This document shows positions 19,253 through 27,376 of a DNA stretch of 36,346 bases, piece by piece. The first letter of the stretch is position 1; each line of letters starts with the position of its first letter. Both the position numbers and the translations under genes were made by a program. The notes beneath the pieces were generated by a model. That model was not told the origin of the DNA. It ran no database searches and worked only from the letters and a program-made list of their open reading frames with translations. Source of the DNA: Actinomycetota bacterium (GTDB lineage Bacteria; Actinomycetota; Actinomycetes; S36-B12); contig WLOK01000007.1 in the NCBI GenBank assembly GCA_009699315.1, positions 1 through 36,346 of the forward strand. The letters run 5' to 3'.

Positions 19253-21577
19253 GTGGTTGCCACGCCGCTCGATGCCGCGCAACTTACGGCTACCTATCGA
19301 GATACGCGTGCCGAACTCGTCGCGCGCCCCGGGCAAGCTGGTCGGGGGCGCCGACGCGCTCTTACGGCACTGACCGACGAATGGCTGACGGAGCTCTTCT
19401 CGATGTCGAGAGCCGGAGATGCAGCTCTCGTCGCAGTTGGCGGATACGGCAGAGGTGAGCTTTCCCCTGGTAGCGACCTCGACTTAGTTCTGCTCCATAA
19501 GGGTGGCGATATTGCAGAGGCCGCTGACCGCATCTGGTATCCCATTTGGGATTCGGGCGTAAAACTTGATCACAGTGTTCGCACAGTCGCAGAATCGCGA
19601 CGGATGGCTAATGCTGACTTGTGGGTCCTTCTGGGGCTGCTCGACGCGCGCACGATCGCGGGCGATGACTCGCTGACGAAGTCTTTGATTGGATCAGTTC
19701 TTGGTGATTGGCGTGCGTTGGCTGCGTCGCGCATTTGGGATCTTCGCAAGTCTGTCGACACCCGGATTGAGCGCTCTGGGGAGCTCGCTCACCTGCTCGA
19801 ACCAGATCTCAAGGAGTCCTATGGCGGGCTTCGCGACATCACCGTTCTGCGGGCAGTCGCAGCCTCGTGGCTCACAGATGTACCGCACCAAGCGCTATCC
19901 ACCTCATCTAGTTTTCTGCTCGATGTCCGGGATGCCCTGCACCAATCCACAGGTCGGCCCGGTGACCGACTCGTGCTGCAAGAGCAGGAAGGAATCGCGC
20001 AGACGCTTGGTTTGGCTGGTGCGGATGCCCTTCTACGTGCGGTGTCCACCTCTGCACGGGCCGTTGCGTACGCAAGCGACATCGCTTGGCATCGAGTCGG
20101 ACGCTTGACTCGTTCGCCGCGCAAGTCGCCATTGCGACGAGGCATTCGCCGGCTCGGTCCCGAGCGCACTCCACTTGCTGACGGCGTAGTGGTGCAGGAC
20201 GGTGAAGTTGTGTTGTCTGCCGATGCTCGCCCGGATCGCGACCCAGTGCTGGCGCTTCGTGCTGCAGCTGCTGCGGCTCAGGCTGGCCTTCCTCTGGCAC
20301 CGCACACTGCAGAACGCCTCGCCGCTGAGAGCGCTCCCATGCCAGTGCCGTGGCCCGATGAGGCGCGCGAAGCATTGGTATCGCTCCTTGGAGCAGGTCG
20401 CCCCACGGTCGCAGTGTGGGAGGCGCTGGACCAGGTGGGCCTCATCACGCGTTTGATTCCCGAATGGGAAGCAGTTCGCTCCGCGCCGCAGCGCAATGCA
20501 GTGCACACGTTCACTGTCGACCGCCATCTCGTTGAGGCAGCAGTCGCAGCGTCCACTCGCACTCGTCGGGTCGCACGACCGGATCTGCTTTTGGTTGGTG
20601 CGCTGCTTCATGACATCGGCAAGGCGCGGGGCGGTGATCACACTGAAGTGGGTATGCAACTCGTAGCCGATATTGCTCCGCACCTGGGATACAACGACAA
20701 CGACACAGCCACCCTTGTATCCCTCGTAGAGCATCACCTTCTTCTGCCAGACATGGCTACGCGACGTGATCTCGATGATCCAGCGACGCTTGACGCTGTT
20801 GCATCGGCCGTCAGCACCCGTGACTCACTCGACTTGCTACATGCACTCACCGAGGCTGATGCCGAAGCGACTGGACCGGCGGCGTGGAGCGATTGGAAGG
20901 AGTCGCTCATCCGCGAACTCGTCAAGCGCACTCACGCGCTCCTCGAAGGCACTGCCCCCGTGCTCCTCCCGCGACTCGCTGAAGCCGATCGCGCACTCGC
21001 GTCTGAAGAGGGTGTCGTTGTCCGGCTTCAGATTGGTGCGCCGACTTCCACTGTGACCGTAGTTGCTCCTGACCGGCTCGGTTTGCTGTCGACAGTTGCT
21101 GGAGTGCTGTCTTTGCACCGGCTCCAGGTACGCGCGGCTGATACCGAGACTCTTGGCGATCGCGCCGTGTCAGTGTGGCGCGTGACTCCTCTGTACGGCG
21201 ATTTCCCGTCTGAGGACCTGCTTTCTGAAGACGTTCGGCGAGCCTTGTCTGGCAGCCTCGATGTGTCGGCACGACTAGCTCGCCAAGACGATGGCCGTCC
21301 AGTGCCACAGCCATGGGTGGAGTTCGTGCCGGAGGCCAGCGCCCGTTGGGACGTGCTTGAGGTCCGAGCGCATGACATGCCAGCTCTGCTCCACCGAGTC
21401 TCGGGGGCTCTCACCGAGGCCGGGATCTCGATTCAGGCGGCCCGGGTCGCGACTCTCGGTTCTGAGGTTGTCGACGTCTTCTACGTCTCTGAGCCGGCCG
21501 GCACCCCATTGACCGATGAGCGCAGAGCGCAGGCTCGGGGGGCAGTGTTCGCGGCACTGGCCCCGACTACCCTGTGA
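19253..21577 (+). CDS. glnD: PII nucleotidyltransferase / removing enzyme GlnD
   Basis: GlnD modifies and demodifies PII in response to nitrogen status. The 774-residue protein has the domains in order. First comes the nucleotidyltransferase with GGYGRGELSPGSDLDLVLL (about 62-80), then a helical GlnD_UR-type linker, then an HD domain with HTFTVDRH and LLHDIGKARGGDH (about 420-465). Two ACT domains follow near 600 and 702 (VVAPDRLGLLSTVAGVL and VRAHDMPALLHRVSGAL). All catalytic residues I can check are present, so both activities should be intact. The GTG start immediately follows the glnB TAA, with GGAGG inside the end of glnB as Shine-Dalgarno. In actinobacteria the transferred group is AMP. 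Confidence 0.96.
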   Translation: MVATPLDAAQLTATYRDTRAELVARPGQAGRGRRRALTALTDEWLTELFSMSRAGDAALVAVGGYGRGELSPGSDLDLVLLHKGGDIAEAADRIWYPIWDSGVKLDHSVRTVAESRRMANADLWVLLGLLDARTIAGDDSLTKSLIGSVLGDWRALAASRIWDLRKSVDTRIERSGELAHLLEPDLKESYGGLRDITVLRAVAASWLTDVPHQALSTSSSFLLDVRDALHQSTGRPGDRLVLQEQEGIAQTLGLAGADALLRAVSTSARAVAYASDIAWHRVGRLTRSPRKSPLRRGIRRLGPERTPLADGVVVQDGEVVLSADARPDRDPVLALRAAAAAAQAGLPLAPHTAERLAAESAPMPVPWPDEAREALVSLLGAGRPTVAVWEALDQVGLITRLIPEWEAVRSAPQRNAVHTFTVDRHLVEAAVAASTRTRRVARPDLLLVGALLHDIGKARGGDHTEVGMQLVADIAPHLGYNDNDTATLVSLVEHHLLLPDMATRRDLDDPATLDAVASAVSTRDSLDLLHALTEADAEATGPAAWSDWKESLIRELVKRTHALLEGTAPVLLPRLAEADRALASEEGVVVRLQIGAPTSTVTVVAPDRLGLLSTVAGVLSLHRLQVRAADTETLGDRAVSVWRVTPLYGDFPSEDLLSEDVRRALSGSLDVSARLARQDDGRPVPQPWVEFVPEASARWDVLEVRAHDMPALLHRVSGALTEAGISIQAARVATLGSEVVDVFYVSEPAGTPLTDERRAQARGAVFAALAPTTL

Positions 21578-21597
21578 CCACCTGACGAAAGGCAGTT

Positions 21598-23139
21598 GTG
21601 TTCACATCGCTCTCTGATCGTTTGGCCGCGACGTTCAAGAACCTCCGCGGCAAAGGCCGCTTGTCTGAGGCCGATGTCGACGCAACTGTGCGTGAGATTC
21701 GCACTGCGCTTCTTGAGGCAGATGTGGCCGTATCGGTGGTGCGCGACTTCTGCGCGCGCGTACGAGAGCGATCGTTGTCCTCAGAAGTTTCGGGGGCGCT
21801 TAACCCCGCCCAGCAAGTCGTCAAAATCGTCAACGACGAGCTCATTGCGATCCTTGGTGGCGAGACACGTCGGCTGCGATTCGCCAAGACCCCACCAACT
21901 TTTATCTTGCTCGCCGGTCTTCAGGGTGCGGGCAAGACGACGCTCGCCGGCAAATTGGCCAAGCACCTCAAGGACAACGGCCATGCGCCACTCCTTGTTG
22001 CCGCAGATCTTCAGCGGCCAAACGCCGTTGACCAGTTGCGCATCGTGGGTGAGCGCGCAGGAGTGCCGGTCTATGCACCCGAACCAGGCAATGGAGTGGG
22101 CAACCCAGTCGACGTTGCAAAGCAGTCGCGCAACTACGCAGAAGTGCACGTTCATGACATCGTCATCGTCGACACTTCGGGTCGTCTCGCTGTAGACAGT
22201 GAACTCATGCAGCAGTTGCGTGACGTGCGAGATGCCGTCACGCCAGACGAGATCCTGCTTGTCGTTGACGCCATGATTGGTCAAGATGCGGTTCGCACGG
22301 CTGAGGAATTCGGCGATGGCGTCGGCTTCGACGGCGTCGTCCTCACCAAACTCGATGGCGACGCCCGAGGCGGTGCGGCACTGTCGATCGTGTCGGTTAC
22401 CGGGCGCCCTGTTCTCTTCGCGTCGACAGGTGAAGGTCTCGCAGACTTCGAAACTTTCCATCCCGATCGCATGGCGGGCCGCATTCTCGATATGGGTGAC
22501 GTACTCACTCTGATTGAGCAGGCAGAGAAGGCTTTCGACGCTGATCAGGTCGAGCAGATGGCGCGCAAGGTGGCGCGTGGCGACGACTTCACCCTCAATG
22601 ACTTCCTGCAGCAAATGCAGGCTGTGCGCAAGATGGGCTCGCTCGGCAAGATGCTCGGCATGCTTCCCGGCATGGGCGACATGAAGGCTCAGCTCGAGCA
22701 GGTCGACGAAAAGGAGATTGACCGCGTCAGCGCGATCATTCAGTCGATGACGCCAGCAGAGCGCGAAGACCCCAAGCTGCTCAATGCTTCGCGTCGCCAG
22801 CGCATTGCGCGCGGCTCGGGAACCACGGTCACTAACGTCAATTCCCTCGTGGAGCGCTTTGGCGAAGCCCAGAAGATGATGAAGCAAATGCGCGGTGGCA
22901 AGGGCATGCCCGCGATGCCCGGCATGCCAGGCTTCGGTGCTGGTGGCGGTAAGAAGTCCAAGGGCCGTTCGGGTCAGGTCGTAAAGGCCAAGAAGGGTCG
23001 CTCTGGCAACCCGGCAAAGCGGGCCGTGGAGGAGCAGCCGCGTCCCGCGAGTCAGCCCGGCAGCCTCCTGCAGAGCGGAGCAATGGACCCCGCTGACGTC
23101 GATCTGCCCCCCGAACTGAGGGACCTCTTCAAGCAGTAG
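21598..23139 (+). CDS. ffh: Signal recognition particle protein Ffh (SRP54)
   Basis: Ffh binds signal sequences and 4.5S RNA and delivers ribosomes to FtsY. The 513-residue protein has the N domain (1-90), the GTPase domain with G1 GLQGAGKTT (about 107-115), DLQRPNAVDQL, G3 DTSGRL and G4 TKLDGDARGG. A methionine-rich M domain starts at about 310 (MLGMLPGMGDM) and includes SRRQRIARGSGT for RNA binding. The C-terminus adds a Gly/Met and Lys-rich tail (from about 435). The start is GTG with GAAAGG just upstream, 20 bases after glnD. The antisense frames here are shadows of its codon usage. Confidence 0.97.
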   Translation: MFTSLSDRLAATFKNLRGKGRLSEADVDATVREIRTALLEADVAVSVVRDFCARVRERSLSSEVSGALNPAQQVVKIVNDELIAILGGETRRLRFAKTPPTFILLAGLQGAGKTTLAGKLAKHLKDNGHAPLLVAADLQRPNAVDQLRIVGERAGVPVYAPEPGNGVGNPVDVAKQSRNYAEVHVHDIVIVDTSGRLAVDSELMQQLRDVRDAVTPDEILLVVDAMIGQDAVRTAEEFGDGVGFDGVVLTKLDGDARGGAALSIVSVTGRPVLFASTGEGLADFETFHPDRMAGRILDMGDVLTLIEQAEKAFDADQVEQMARKVARGDDFTLNDFLQQMQAVRKMGSLGKMLGMLPGMGDMKAQLEQVDEKEIDRVSAIIQSMTPAEREDPKLLNASRRQRIARGSGTTVTNVNSLVERFGEAQKMMKQMRGGKGMPAMPGMPGFGAGGGKKSKGRSGQVVKAKKGRSGNPAKRAVEEQPRPASQPGSLLQSGAMDPADVDLPPELRDLFKQ

Positions 23140-23161
23140 GCAGCCTCAATTGGGAGCCGAT

Positions 23162-23191
23162 GTGACCGCAGGCCCCTGTCTCTGGCAGGAT
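23162..23191 (+). promoter_or_regulatory. Candidate promoter for the rpsP operon
   Basis: GTGACC (23162-23167) and CAGGAT (23186-23191) are separated by 18 bases and resemble an actinobacterial -35/-10 pair (TTGACN / TAGGAT type). The predicted transcript starts near 23198, giving a leader of about 110 bases before rpsP. The -10 matches only three of the six E. coli consensus positions, so this remains tentative. Confidence 0.4.
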
Positions 23192-23226
23192 GTGCGAGTC
23201 GTGCGGCAGTTCCGGCCCTCTATCCG

Positions 23227-23256
23227 GGTCTGCCTCGATACCGGCCCGGCGAGACC
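23227..23256 (+). promoter_or_regulatory. Potential hairpin in the rpsP 5' leader
   Basis: GGTCTGCC (23227-23234) can pair with GGCGAGACC (23248-23256), leaving one bulged G and a 13-base loop. An alternative outer pairing of GTGCGG (23201-23206) with CCGCAC (23255-23260) competes for its last bases. The leader may therefore switch between folds, but GC-rich DNA gives such pairings often. No known riboswitch class is recognised. Confidence 0.3.
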
Positions 23257-23307
23257 GCACCCCCACGCGGAATTTAACGGCCTACCCAACCTCAGGAGAA
23301 TACGTAC

Positions 23308-23856
23308 GTGGCTGTCAAGATCAAGCTCAAGCGGCTCGGCAAGATCCGCACCCCCCAGTACCGCATCGTGATCGCCGACTCGCGCACCAAGCGCGGCGGC
23401 CGCTCGATCGAGGAGATCGGGGTCTATCACCCCACGGAGGAGCCCAGTCTCATCCGCATCGACTCTGCGCGCGCGCTGCACTGGCTCGCGGTTGGTGCAC
23501 AGCCAACTGAGGCAGTCATGGTGCTGTTGAAGGTCACCGGTGACTGGCAGAAGTTCAAGGGCCTTCCCGGCGCCGAGGGCACGCTGCGTGTTGCTGAGCC
23601 CAAGCCCAACCGCCTCGCGGTGTTTGCTGCTGCGGTGAGCGATGCTGCCAACGAGCCCGAGCACAAGCCGAAGAAGCTTGAGCCCAAGGAGCCCGTTGTC
23701 GAAGTAGTTGCCGAGGCCGTCGTTGCCGAAGCCATCGCCGAGGTCGTCGCTGAGGAGATCGTTGCCGAGGTCGTCGCCGAAGAAATCGTTGCTGAAGAGG
23801 CTGTCGTAGCCGAGGCCGAAGAGATCGTGGCCGAAGCCGAGAAGTCCGAGGAGTAA
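23308..23856 (+). CDS. rpsP: 30S ribosomal protein S16 with long acidic C-terminal extension
   Basis: Residues 1 to about 85 are a standard S16 ([22 protein letters not shown], then [11 protein letters not shown]), an assembly-critical 30S protein. The remaining ~95 residues are an extension: a Lys/Pro-rich linker ([11 protein letters not shown]) followed by a run of Val-Ala-Glu-Glu-Ile repeats to the end, strongly acidic. Extensions of S16 are common in actinobacteria, but their length and repeat content vary. The GTG start is supported by CAGGAGAA eight bases upstream. It heads an operon-like run with the KH gene, rimM and trmD, which is the conserved arrangement. Confidence 0.96.
   Translation: MAVKIKLKRLGKIRTPQYRIVIADSRTKRGGRSIEEIGVYHPTEEPSLIRIDSARALHWLAVGAQPTEAVMVLLKVTGDWQKFKGLPGAEGTLRVAEPKPNRLAVFAAAVSDAANEPEHKPKKLEPKEPVVEVVAEAVVAEAIAEVVAEEIVAEVVAEEIVAEEAVVAEAEEIVAEAEKSEE
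23740..23793 (+). repeat. Two tandem 27-bp repeats inside rpsP
   Basis: Two adjacent 27-base units encode the same nine residues, EVVAEEIVA, twice. The units differ only at a few third codon positions (for example GCT/GCC and GAG/GAA), so they arose by duplication and have since drifted silently. Degenerate copies of the V-A-E pattern lie on both sides (about 23700-23850). Confidence 0.85.
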
Positions 23857-23858
23857 GA

Positions 23859-24098
23859 GTGCTCGAGGAAGCCCTCGGTCACTTGGTCCGCGGCATCGTG
23901 GACCATCCCGACGATGTGTCGGTCTCGACGCGCTCTCAGCGTCGCGGCAATGTGTTGCTTGTACGTGTGCATCCCGAGGACATGGGTCGGGTGATTGGTC
24001 GCGCCGGCCGGACCGCGTCTGCCCTGCGTACCGTCGTGGGTGTCTTGTCCACCGATGGGCCCGTACGCATCGACTTCCTCGACGTCGACGAGCGCTGA
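23859..24098 (+). CDS. khpA: KH-domain RNA-binding protein (KhpA type)
   Basis: The 79-residue protein is a single KH domain. It has VRVHPEDMGRVIGRAGRTASAL, with the GxxG loop as G-R-A-G, then RIDFLDVDE at the C-terminus. Small KH proteins at this site, between rpsP and rimM, are conserved in Gram-positive bacteria. In Firmicutes KhpA pairs with KhpB (Jag/EloR) to bind RNA and affect cell elongation. No khpB is in this window, so the partner is not shown. The start is a GTG two bases after the rpsP stop. Confidence 0.93.
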   Translation: MLEEALGHLVRGIVDHPDDVSVSTRSQRRGNVLLVRVHPEDMGRVIGRAGRTASALRTVVGVLSTDGPVRIDFLDVDER

Positions 24099-24109
24099 TC
24101 GGGGCCACC

Positions 24110-24616
24110 ATGCAGGTGGTTATCGGTCGCATCGGTCGTCCACACGGAGTCCGTGGCGAAGTGACTATTGAGGTTCGCACCGACGAGCCAGATCGGCATT
24201 TCGTAGCCGGCAACGTGCTACTCGTTGAAGGTGGCCAGCCGCTCACTATCGAGACGGCCAAGTGGCACAGCGGTCGTCTCATCGCAACCTTCGCAGGGTT
24301 CGCTGATCGAACCGCGGCCGAGTCGCTGCGTAACACCATCCTCGAGGCCGAGAGAGCAGATGATGAGCGGCCCGAAGACCCCGACGAGTTCTACGACTAT
24401 CAGTTGGTCGGACTCGATGTGGTCACGACAGCGGGTGAAGCAGTAGGCATAGTGAGTGACGTGCTGCACTTGCCGGCCCAGGACGTTTTGTCGGTGACGA
24501 GTGGTGATCGCGAGATTCTGGTGCCGTTTGTGTCTGCAGTAGTTCCTCAGGTTGATCTCGATGCGCGACGCATAGTCATCGACCCGCCTCCAGGGCTGCT
24601 TGATGCTGACCTCTGA
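24110..24616 (+). CDS. rimM: 16S rRNA processing protein RimM
   Basis: RimM binds S19 and helps mature the 30S head domain. The 168-residue protein has the N-terminal barrel start [16 protein letters not shown], the central [15 protein letters not shown], and the PRC-barrel C-terminal half with [25 protein letters not shown] and the closing IDPPPGLL. These blocks are standard and length is normal. The ATG start is eleven bases after the KH gene. Its last 14 bases overlap the start of trmD in another frame. Confidence 0.96.
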   Translation: MQVVIGRIGRPHGVRGEVTIEVRTDEPDRHFVAGNVLLVEGGQPLTIETAKWHSGRLIATFAGFADRTAAESLRNTILEAERADDERPEDPDEFYDYQLVGLDVVTTAGEAVGIVSDVLHLPAQDVLSVTSGDREILVPFVSAVVPQVDLDARRIVIDPPPGLLDADL

Positions 24617-25358
24617 TGCGCACCCGCAACTGCGCATCGACATCGTGTCGATTTTTCCTGACTATCTCGCACCGCTTGAGTTGTCTCTTGTAGGTAAGGC
24701 CCGTGAAACGGGGCAGATCGACGTACGTATCCACGATTTGCGTAATTGCACCCAGGACCGTCATCGCACGGTCGATGACACGCCATATGGCGGTGGCCCC
24801 GGCATGGTGATGCTGCCCGAACCCTGGGGCGATGCGCTTGATGCCATCCTCGACAGTGACCCCTCCCGCACGCCGGTGCTCGTCGTGCCGACACCATCTG
24901 GAGAGCGATTCACGCAGGCGCATGCGGCGCAGTGGGCTCTGGGTGACTGGCTCATCTTCGCCTGTGGCCGATACGAGGGCATCGACTCGCGCGTTATGGA
25001 GCATTTCCGTGACCGGGTCCAGGTGGTCGAGGTTTCGCTGGGCGATTATGTGCTCGCCGGGGGAGAGGTCGCGGCTTTGGCGGTCACGGAGGCTGTCGTC
25101 CGCTTGCTTCCGGGAGTGTTGGGCAATAGTGAAAGCGTTGTCGATGATTCGTTTGCCCCCGGGCGCATGGCCGATCTTGTCGAAGGCCCGGTCTACACCA
25201 AGCCACCGCTCTGGCGCGGGCTCGAGGTGCCAGAGGTGCTCCTGAGCGGCCATCATGGTCGTATAGAGGCGTGGCGACTTGAGCAGGCCCACGAACGTAC
25301 TCGGACTAGGCGGCCAGACCTCCGTGGCGAATCGCCCTCAGGAGATGTGGCAGACTAG
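24603..25358 (+). CDS. trmD: tRNA (guanine37-N1)-methyltransferase
   Basis: TrmD methylates G37 next to the anticodon and prevents +1 frameshifting. The 251-residue protein has the SPOUT trefoil-knot motifs: [15 protein letters not shown] at the start, [23 protein letters not shown], and [11 protein letters not shown] with [18 protein letters not shown]. The ATG at 24603 is the first plausible start; it overlaps rimM by 14 bases and gives about ten residues before the family start (RIDIV). A TTG lies one codon earlier. The end of the gene may contain the rplS promoter (see entry). Confidence 0.96.
   Translation: MLTSDAHPQLRIDIVSIFPDYLAPLELSLVGKARETGQIDVRIHDLRNCTQDRHRTVDDTPYGGGPGMVMLPEPWGDALDAILDSDPSRTPVLVVPTPSGERFTQAHAAQWALGDWLIFACGRYEGIDSRVMEHFRDRVQVVEVSLGDYVLAGGEVAALAVTEAVVRLLPGVLGNSESVVDDSFAPGRMADLVEGPVYTKPPLWRGLEVPEVLLSGHHGRIEAWRLEQAHERTRTRRPDLRGESPSGDVAD
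25351..25356 (+). promoter_or_regulatory. Candidate -10 element for rplS inside the end of trmD
   Basis: CAGACT overlaps the last codons of trmD and is followed by GACTAG. A start about seven bases downstream would place the first hairpin of the rplS leader at the very 5' end of the mRNA. The match to the -10 consensus is partial and no -35 is clear. Confidence 0.3.
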
Positions 25359-25363
25359 GGCGC

Positions 25364-25433
25364 CGACGCTCCTGCCGCAGGGGGAACGTCGAGTTCTCCA
25401 AGAGCAATGTCCACTCCTCGGCCTCGTGGCCGA
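25364..25433 (+). promoter_or_regulatory. Potential structured leader of rplS
   Basis: Two hairpins can form in the 116-base trmD-rplS gap. The first pairs CGACG-CTCCTG (25364-25374) with CAGGGG-gaa-CGTCG (25378-25391): eleven base pairs including one G-T, with a three-base bulge and a three-base loop. The second pairs TCGGCC (25418-25423) with GGCCGA (25428-25433) around a TCGT loop. L19 genes have regulatory leaders in other phyla; whether this one is regulatory is not known. Confidence 0.4.
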
Positions 25434-25474
25434 CTTAGAAGCGGGCGACCTGTGGCGCCGGCCGGGAAGCAGTT

Positions 25475-25828
25475 ATGAATATTCTCGACGATCTCGATTC
25501 AGCCTCTCTCCGCGACGTACCGGACTTCCGTGCCGGCGACACCATCAAGGTGCACGTCAAGGTTATTGAAGGCAACAAGAGCCGCGTGCAGGTCTTCCAG
25601 GGAGTTGTCATCGCCCGCAACGGCGGTGGCGTCCGCGAGACCTTCACTGTGCGCAAGGTTTCTTATGGTGTTGGAGTGGAGCGTGTGTTCCCGCTTCATA
25701 CCCCGATCATCGACAAGATCGAACTTGTCTCCCGTGGCGATGTTCGTCGCGCAAAGCTGTACTACCTGCGCGATCTTCGTGGCAAGGCGGCCAAGATCAA
25801 GGAACTCCGCGACAGAACAGACTCCTGA
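25475..25828 (+). CDS. rplS: 50S ribosomal protein L19
   Basis: L19 sits at the 30S-50S interface. The 117-residue protein has the full signature: [52 protein letters not shown] and [20 protein letters not shown]. Length is normal. GGGAAG lies six bases upstream of the ATG. It follows trmD, as in many bacteria, but a 116-base gap with potential secondary structure suggests it can be transcribed separately. Confidence 0.97.
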   Translation: MNILDDLDSASLRDVPDFRAGDTIKVHVKVIEGNKSRVQVFQGVVIARNGGGVRETFTVRKVSYGVGVERVFPLHTPIIDKIELVSRGDVRRAKLYYLRDLRGKAAKIKELRDRTDS

Positions 25829-25830
25829 CC

Positions 25831-25848
25831 GCGAGCCTTCGGGCTTGT
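25831..25848 (+). terminator. Short hairpin after rplS, possible terminator
   Basis: CGAGCC (25832-25837) pairs with GGCTTG (25842-25847) around a TTCG tetraloop, with one G-T pair. It begins three bases after the rplS stop. The sequence after the stem (TTGTTGGGG) is not a U-tract, so intrinsic termination would be weak. It may instead protect the 3' end of the mRNA. Confidence 0.4.
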
Positions 25849-25856
25849 TGGGGAGT

Positions 25857-25862
25857 TAGTCT
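25857..25862 (+). promoter_or_regulatory. Candidate -10 element for the first signal peptidase (leaderless)
   Basis: TAGTCT is followed by six bases and the GTG start at 25869, the same spacing as at ddl and the PLP-enzyme gene. No Shine-Dalgarno sequence is visible between them. A start at the GTG would make a leaderless mRNA for the lepB-lepB-rnhB run. No clear -35. Confidence 0.45.
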
Positions 25863-25868
25863 CGATAG

Positions 25869-26570
25869 GTGAGCCAGACGTGGCGGTCCCGCATCCCCGG
25901 TTGGGTTGAGGTTCCCGCGATAATTGTTGTTGCGCTTCTGGTCGTCTTCTTACTCAAGACATTCGTGGTGCAGGCGTTCTACATCCCCTCCGGGTCGATG
26001 GAGAACACTTTGCAAGTAGGCGATCGCGTTGTAGTCAACAAGGTCGTCTATCACCTCCGGCCAGTACAGCGCGGTGACATCATCGTGTTTGACGGAAGTG
26101 GCATTTTCACTCCCGAGGTAGCCCCTACTGGGAGTGGCGGGCCCCTAGCGGTCGTTGGCCGTGCATTGGGCGCTCTGTTTGGGCTTGCGCCGCCAAGTGA
26201 GCGTGACTTTATTAAGCGCGTCATAGGCGTGGGCGGTGACCGAGTGGTCTGCTGCAACTCTCAGGGCCAGATCACTGTCAACGAAATTGCGCTCGTCGAG
26301 GGTTCGTACCTCTATGGCAAAAATCCCCCAAGCCGTGAGCCCTTCGACGTCATCGTTCCCGCTGGCAAGTTGTGGGTGATGGGGGATCACCGATCCGCGT
26401 CCGCAGACTCGCGGGCGCACTTAGGGGACCCCGGTGGGGGCTTCGTGCCCCTAGATCGCGTCCTCGGTCGCGCGTTCGCCGTAGTATGGCCGCTGTCGGA
26501 TGCTCAGGTTCTCGAAGTGCCGAGCACCTTTGATCAACCCGGTCTTACTCAACCGAATGGCGGTAACTGA
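25869..26570 (+). CDS. lepB: Type I signal peptidase (first of two)
   Basis: LepB removes signal peptides from exported proteins on the outer face of the membrane. The 233-residue protein has one N-terminal membrane segment (about residues 16-36). Just after it comes the catalytic serine in PSGSMENTL (Ser43), and the general-base lysine lies in [13 protein letters not shown] (about residue 117). The C-terminal MGDHRSASADSR box is complete. It contains a Gly/Pro-rich insert (about 75-105). The GTG start fits the leaderless promoter above. Its TGA overlaps the ATG of the second copy by one base. Confidence 0.95.
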   Translation: MSQTWRSRIPGWVEVPAIIVVALLVVFLLKTFVVQAFYIPSGSMENTLQVGDRVVVNKVVYHLRPVQRGDIIVFDGSGIFTPEVAPTGSGGPLAVVGRALGALFGLAPPSERDFIKRVIGVGGDRVVCCNSQGQITVNEIALVEGSYLYGKNPPSREPFDVIVPAGKLWVMGDHRSASADSRAHLGDPGGGFVPLDRVLGRAFAVVWPLSDAQVLEVPSTFDQPGLTQPNGGN

Positions 26571-27376
26571 TGTCGGAGCCCACAGCGGAGCAGACCCCAG
26601 AGCCAGTCGATAACGCAGGGCCGATCGACAACTCACTTGTTGACGAAGCTCCTGCCGAGACTGATCCGATTGAAGCGGCGCCCGTGAAAAAGTCCAAGAA
26701 AGAGAAGAAGAAGAGCGGACCGGTTCGGGCGCTTGCAGAGACCGTGGTGATCATCGGCGTTGCCCTTGCTGCTGCCGTGCTCATCCGGCTCTTTCTCGTG
26801 CAAGCCTTCTACGTACCCAGCGGCTCAATGGAAAACACTCTGCTGCCCAGTGACCGCATTGTGGCCTCGAAAATTACGACTCACTTCTCCGGCGTGCAGC
26901 GCGGGCAGGTCGTGGTGTTTAAAGATCCTGGCGGATGGCTCCCCGCACCCGGGCCGGCGCCCGGCGGGTTAAGCGGGGCAGTTCATAGTCTTTTCACATT
27001 TATTGGTCTCCTGCCTTCTGATTCCGGGAGCGATCTGGTGAAGCGCGTGATCGGCGTTGGTGGCGATCACATTGTCTGTTGCGACATAGATGGCCACATT
27101 CAGTTGAACGGTAAGTCACTCATCGAGCCGTACATCAAGCCGGGCGACACAACCGATCAGGTCCTTTTCGATGTTGTTGTTCCCAAAGACAATATCTTCG
27201 TCATGGGCGACAACCGTTCGAACTCACGAGATTCCCGATATCACCTTCGGGTGCACGATGGTGGTGTCCCGGTAAAGGACGTGGTGGGCAACGTGTTCGT
27301 GACGGTGTGGCCGTTATCAAGATTCACGTTCATGTCGATTCCCGACACGTTTAGCGATATTCCCTCTGCGCCGTGA
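26570..27376 (+). CDS. lepB: Type I signal peptidase (second of two)
   Basis: This 268-residue paralogue differs by a longer cytoplasmic N-terminus (residues 1-50, acidic then the lysine-rich [11 protein letters not shown]), followed by a membrane segment (about 55-78). The catalytic serine is in [12 protein letters not shown] (near residue 87), the lysine in [13 protein letters not shown], and the [12 protein letters not shown] box is intact. Tandem lepB genes before rnhB occur in several actinobacteria; Streptomyces lividans has four. Both copies look active, so they may divide substrates between them (inference). The rnhB start overlaps this gene by four bases. Confidence 0.95.
   Translation: MSEPTAEQTPEPVDNAGPIDNSLVDEAPAETDPIEAAPVKKSKKEKKKSGPVRALAETVVIIGVALAAAVLIRLFLVQAFYVPSGSMENTLLPSDRIVASKITTHFSGVQRGQVVVFKDPGGWLPAPGPAPGGLSGAVHSLFTFIGLLPSDSGSDLVKRVIGVGGDHIVCCDIDGHIQLNGKSLIEPYIKPGDTTDQVLFDVVVPKDNIFVMGDNRSNSRDSRYHLRVHDGGVPVKDVVGNVFVTVWPLSRFTFMSIPDTFSDIPSAP

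Noticed and set aside
21781-22887. A 368-codon open frame on the minus strand
   Set aside because: Fully antisense to ffh, low-complexity His/Leu-rich translation, no family resemblance.
23146-24339. A 397-codon open frame on the minus strand spanning rpsP, the KH gene and part of rimM
   Set aside because: It crosses three well-supported plus-strand genes; its repetitive Gly/Asp/Asn/Leu segment is the antisense of the S16 repeats.
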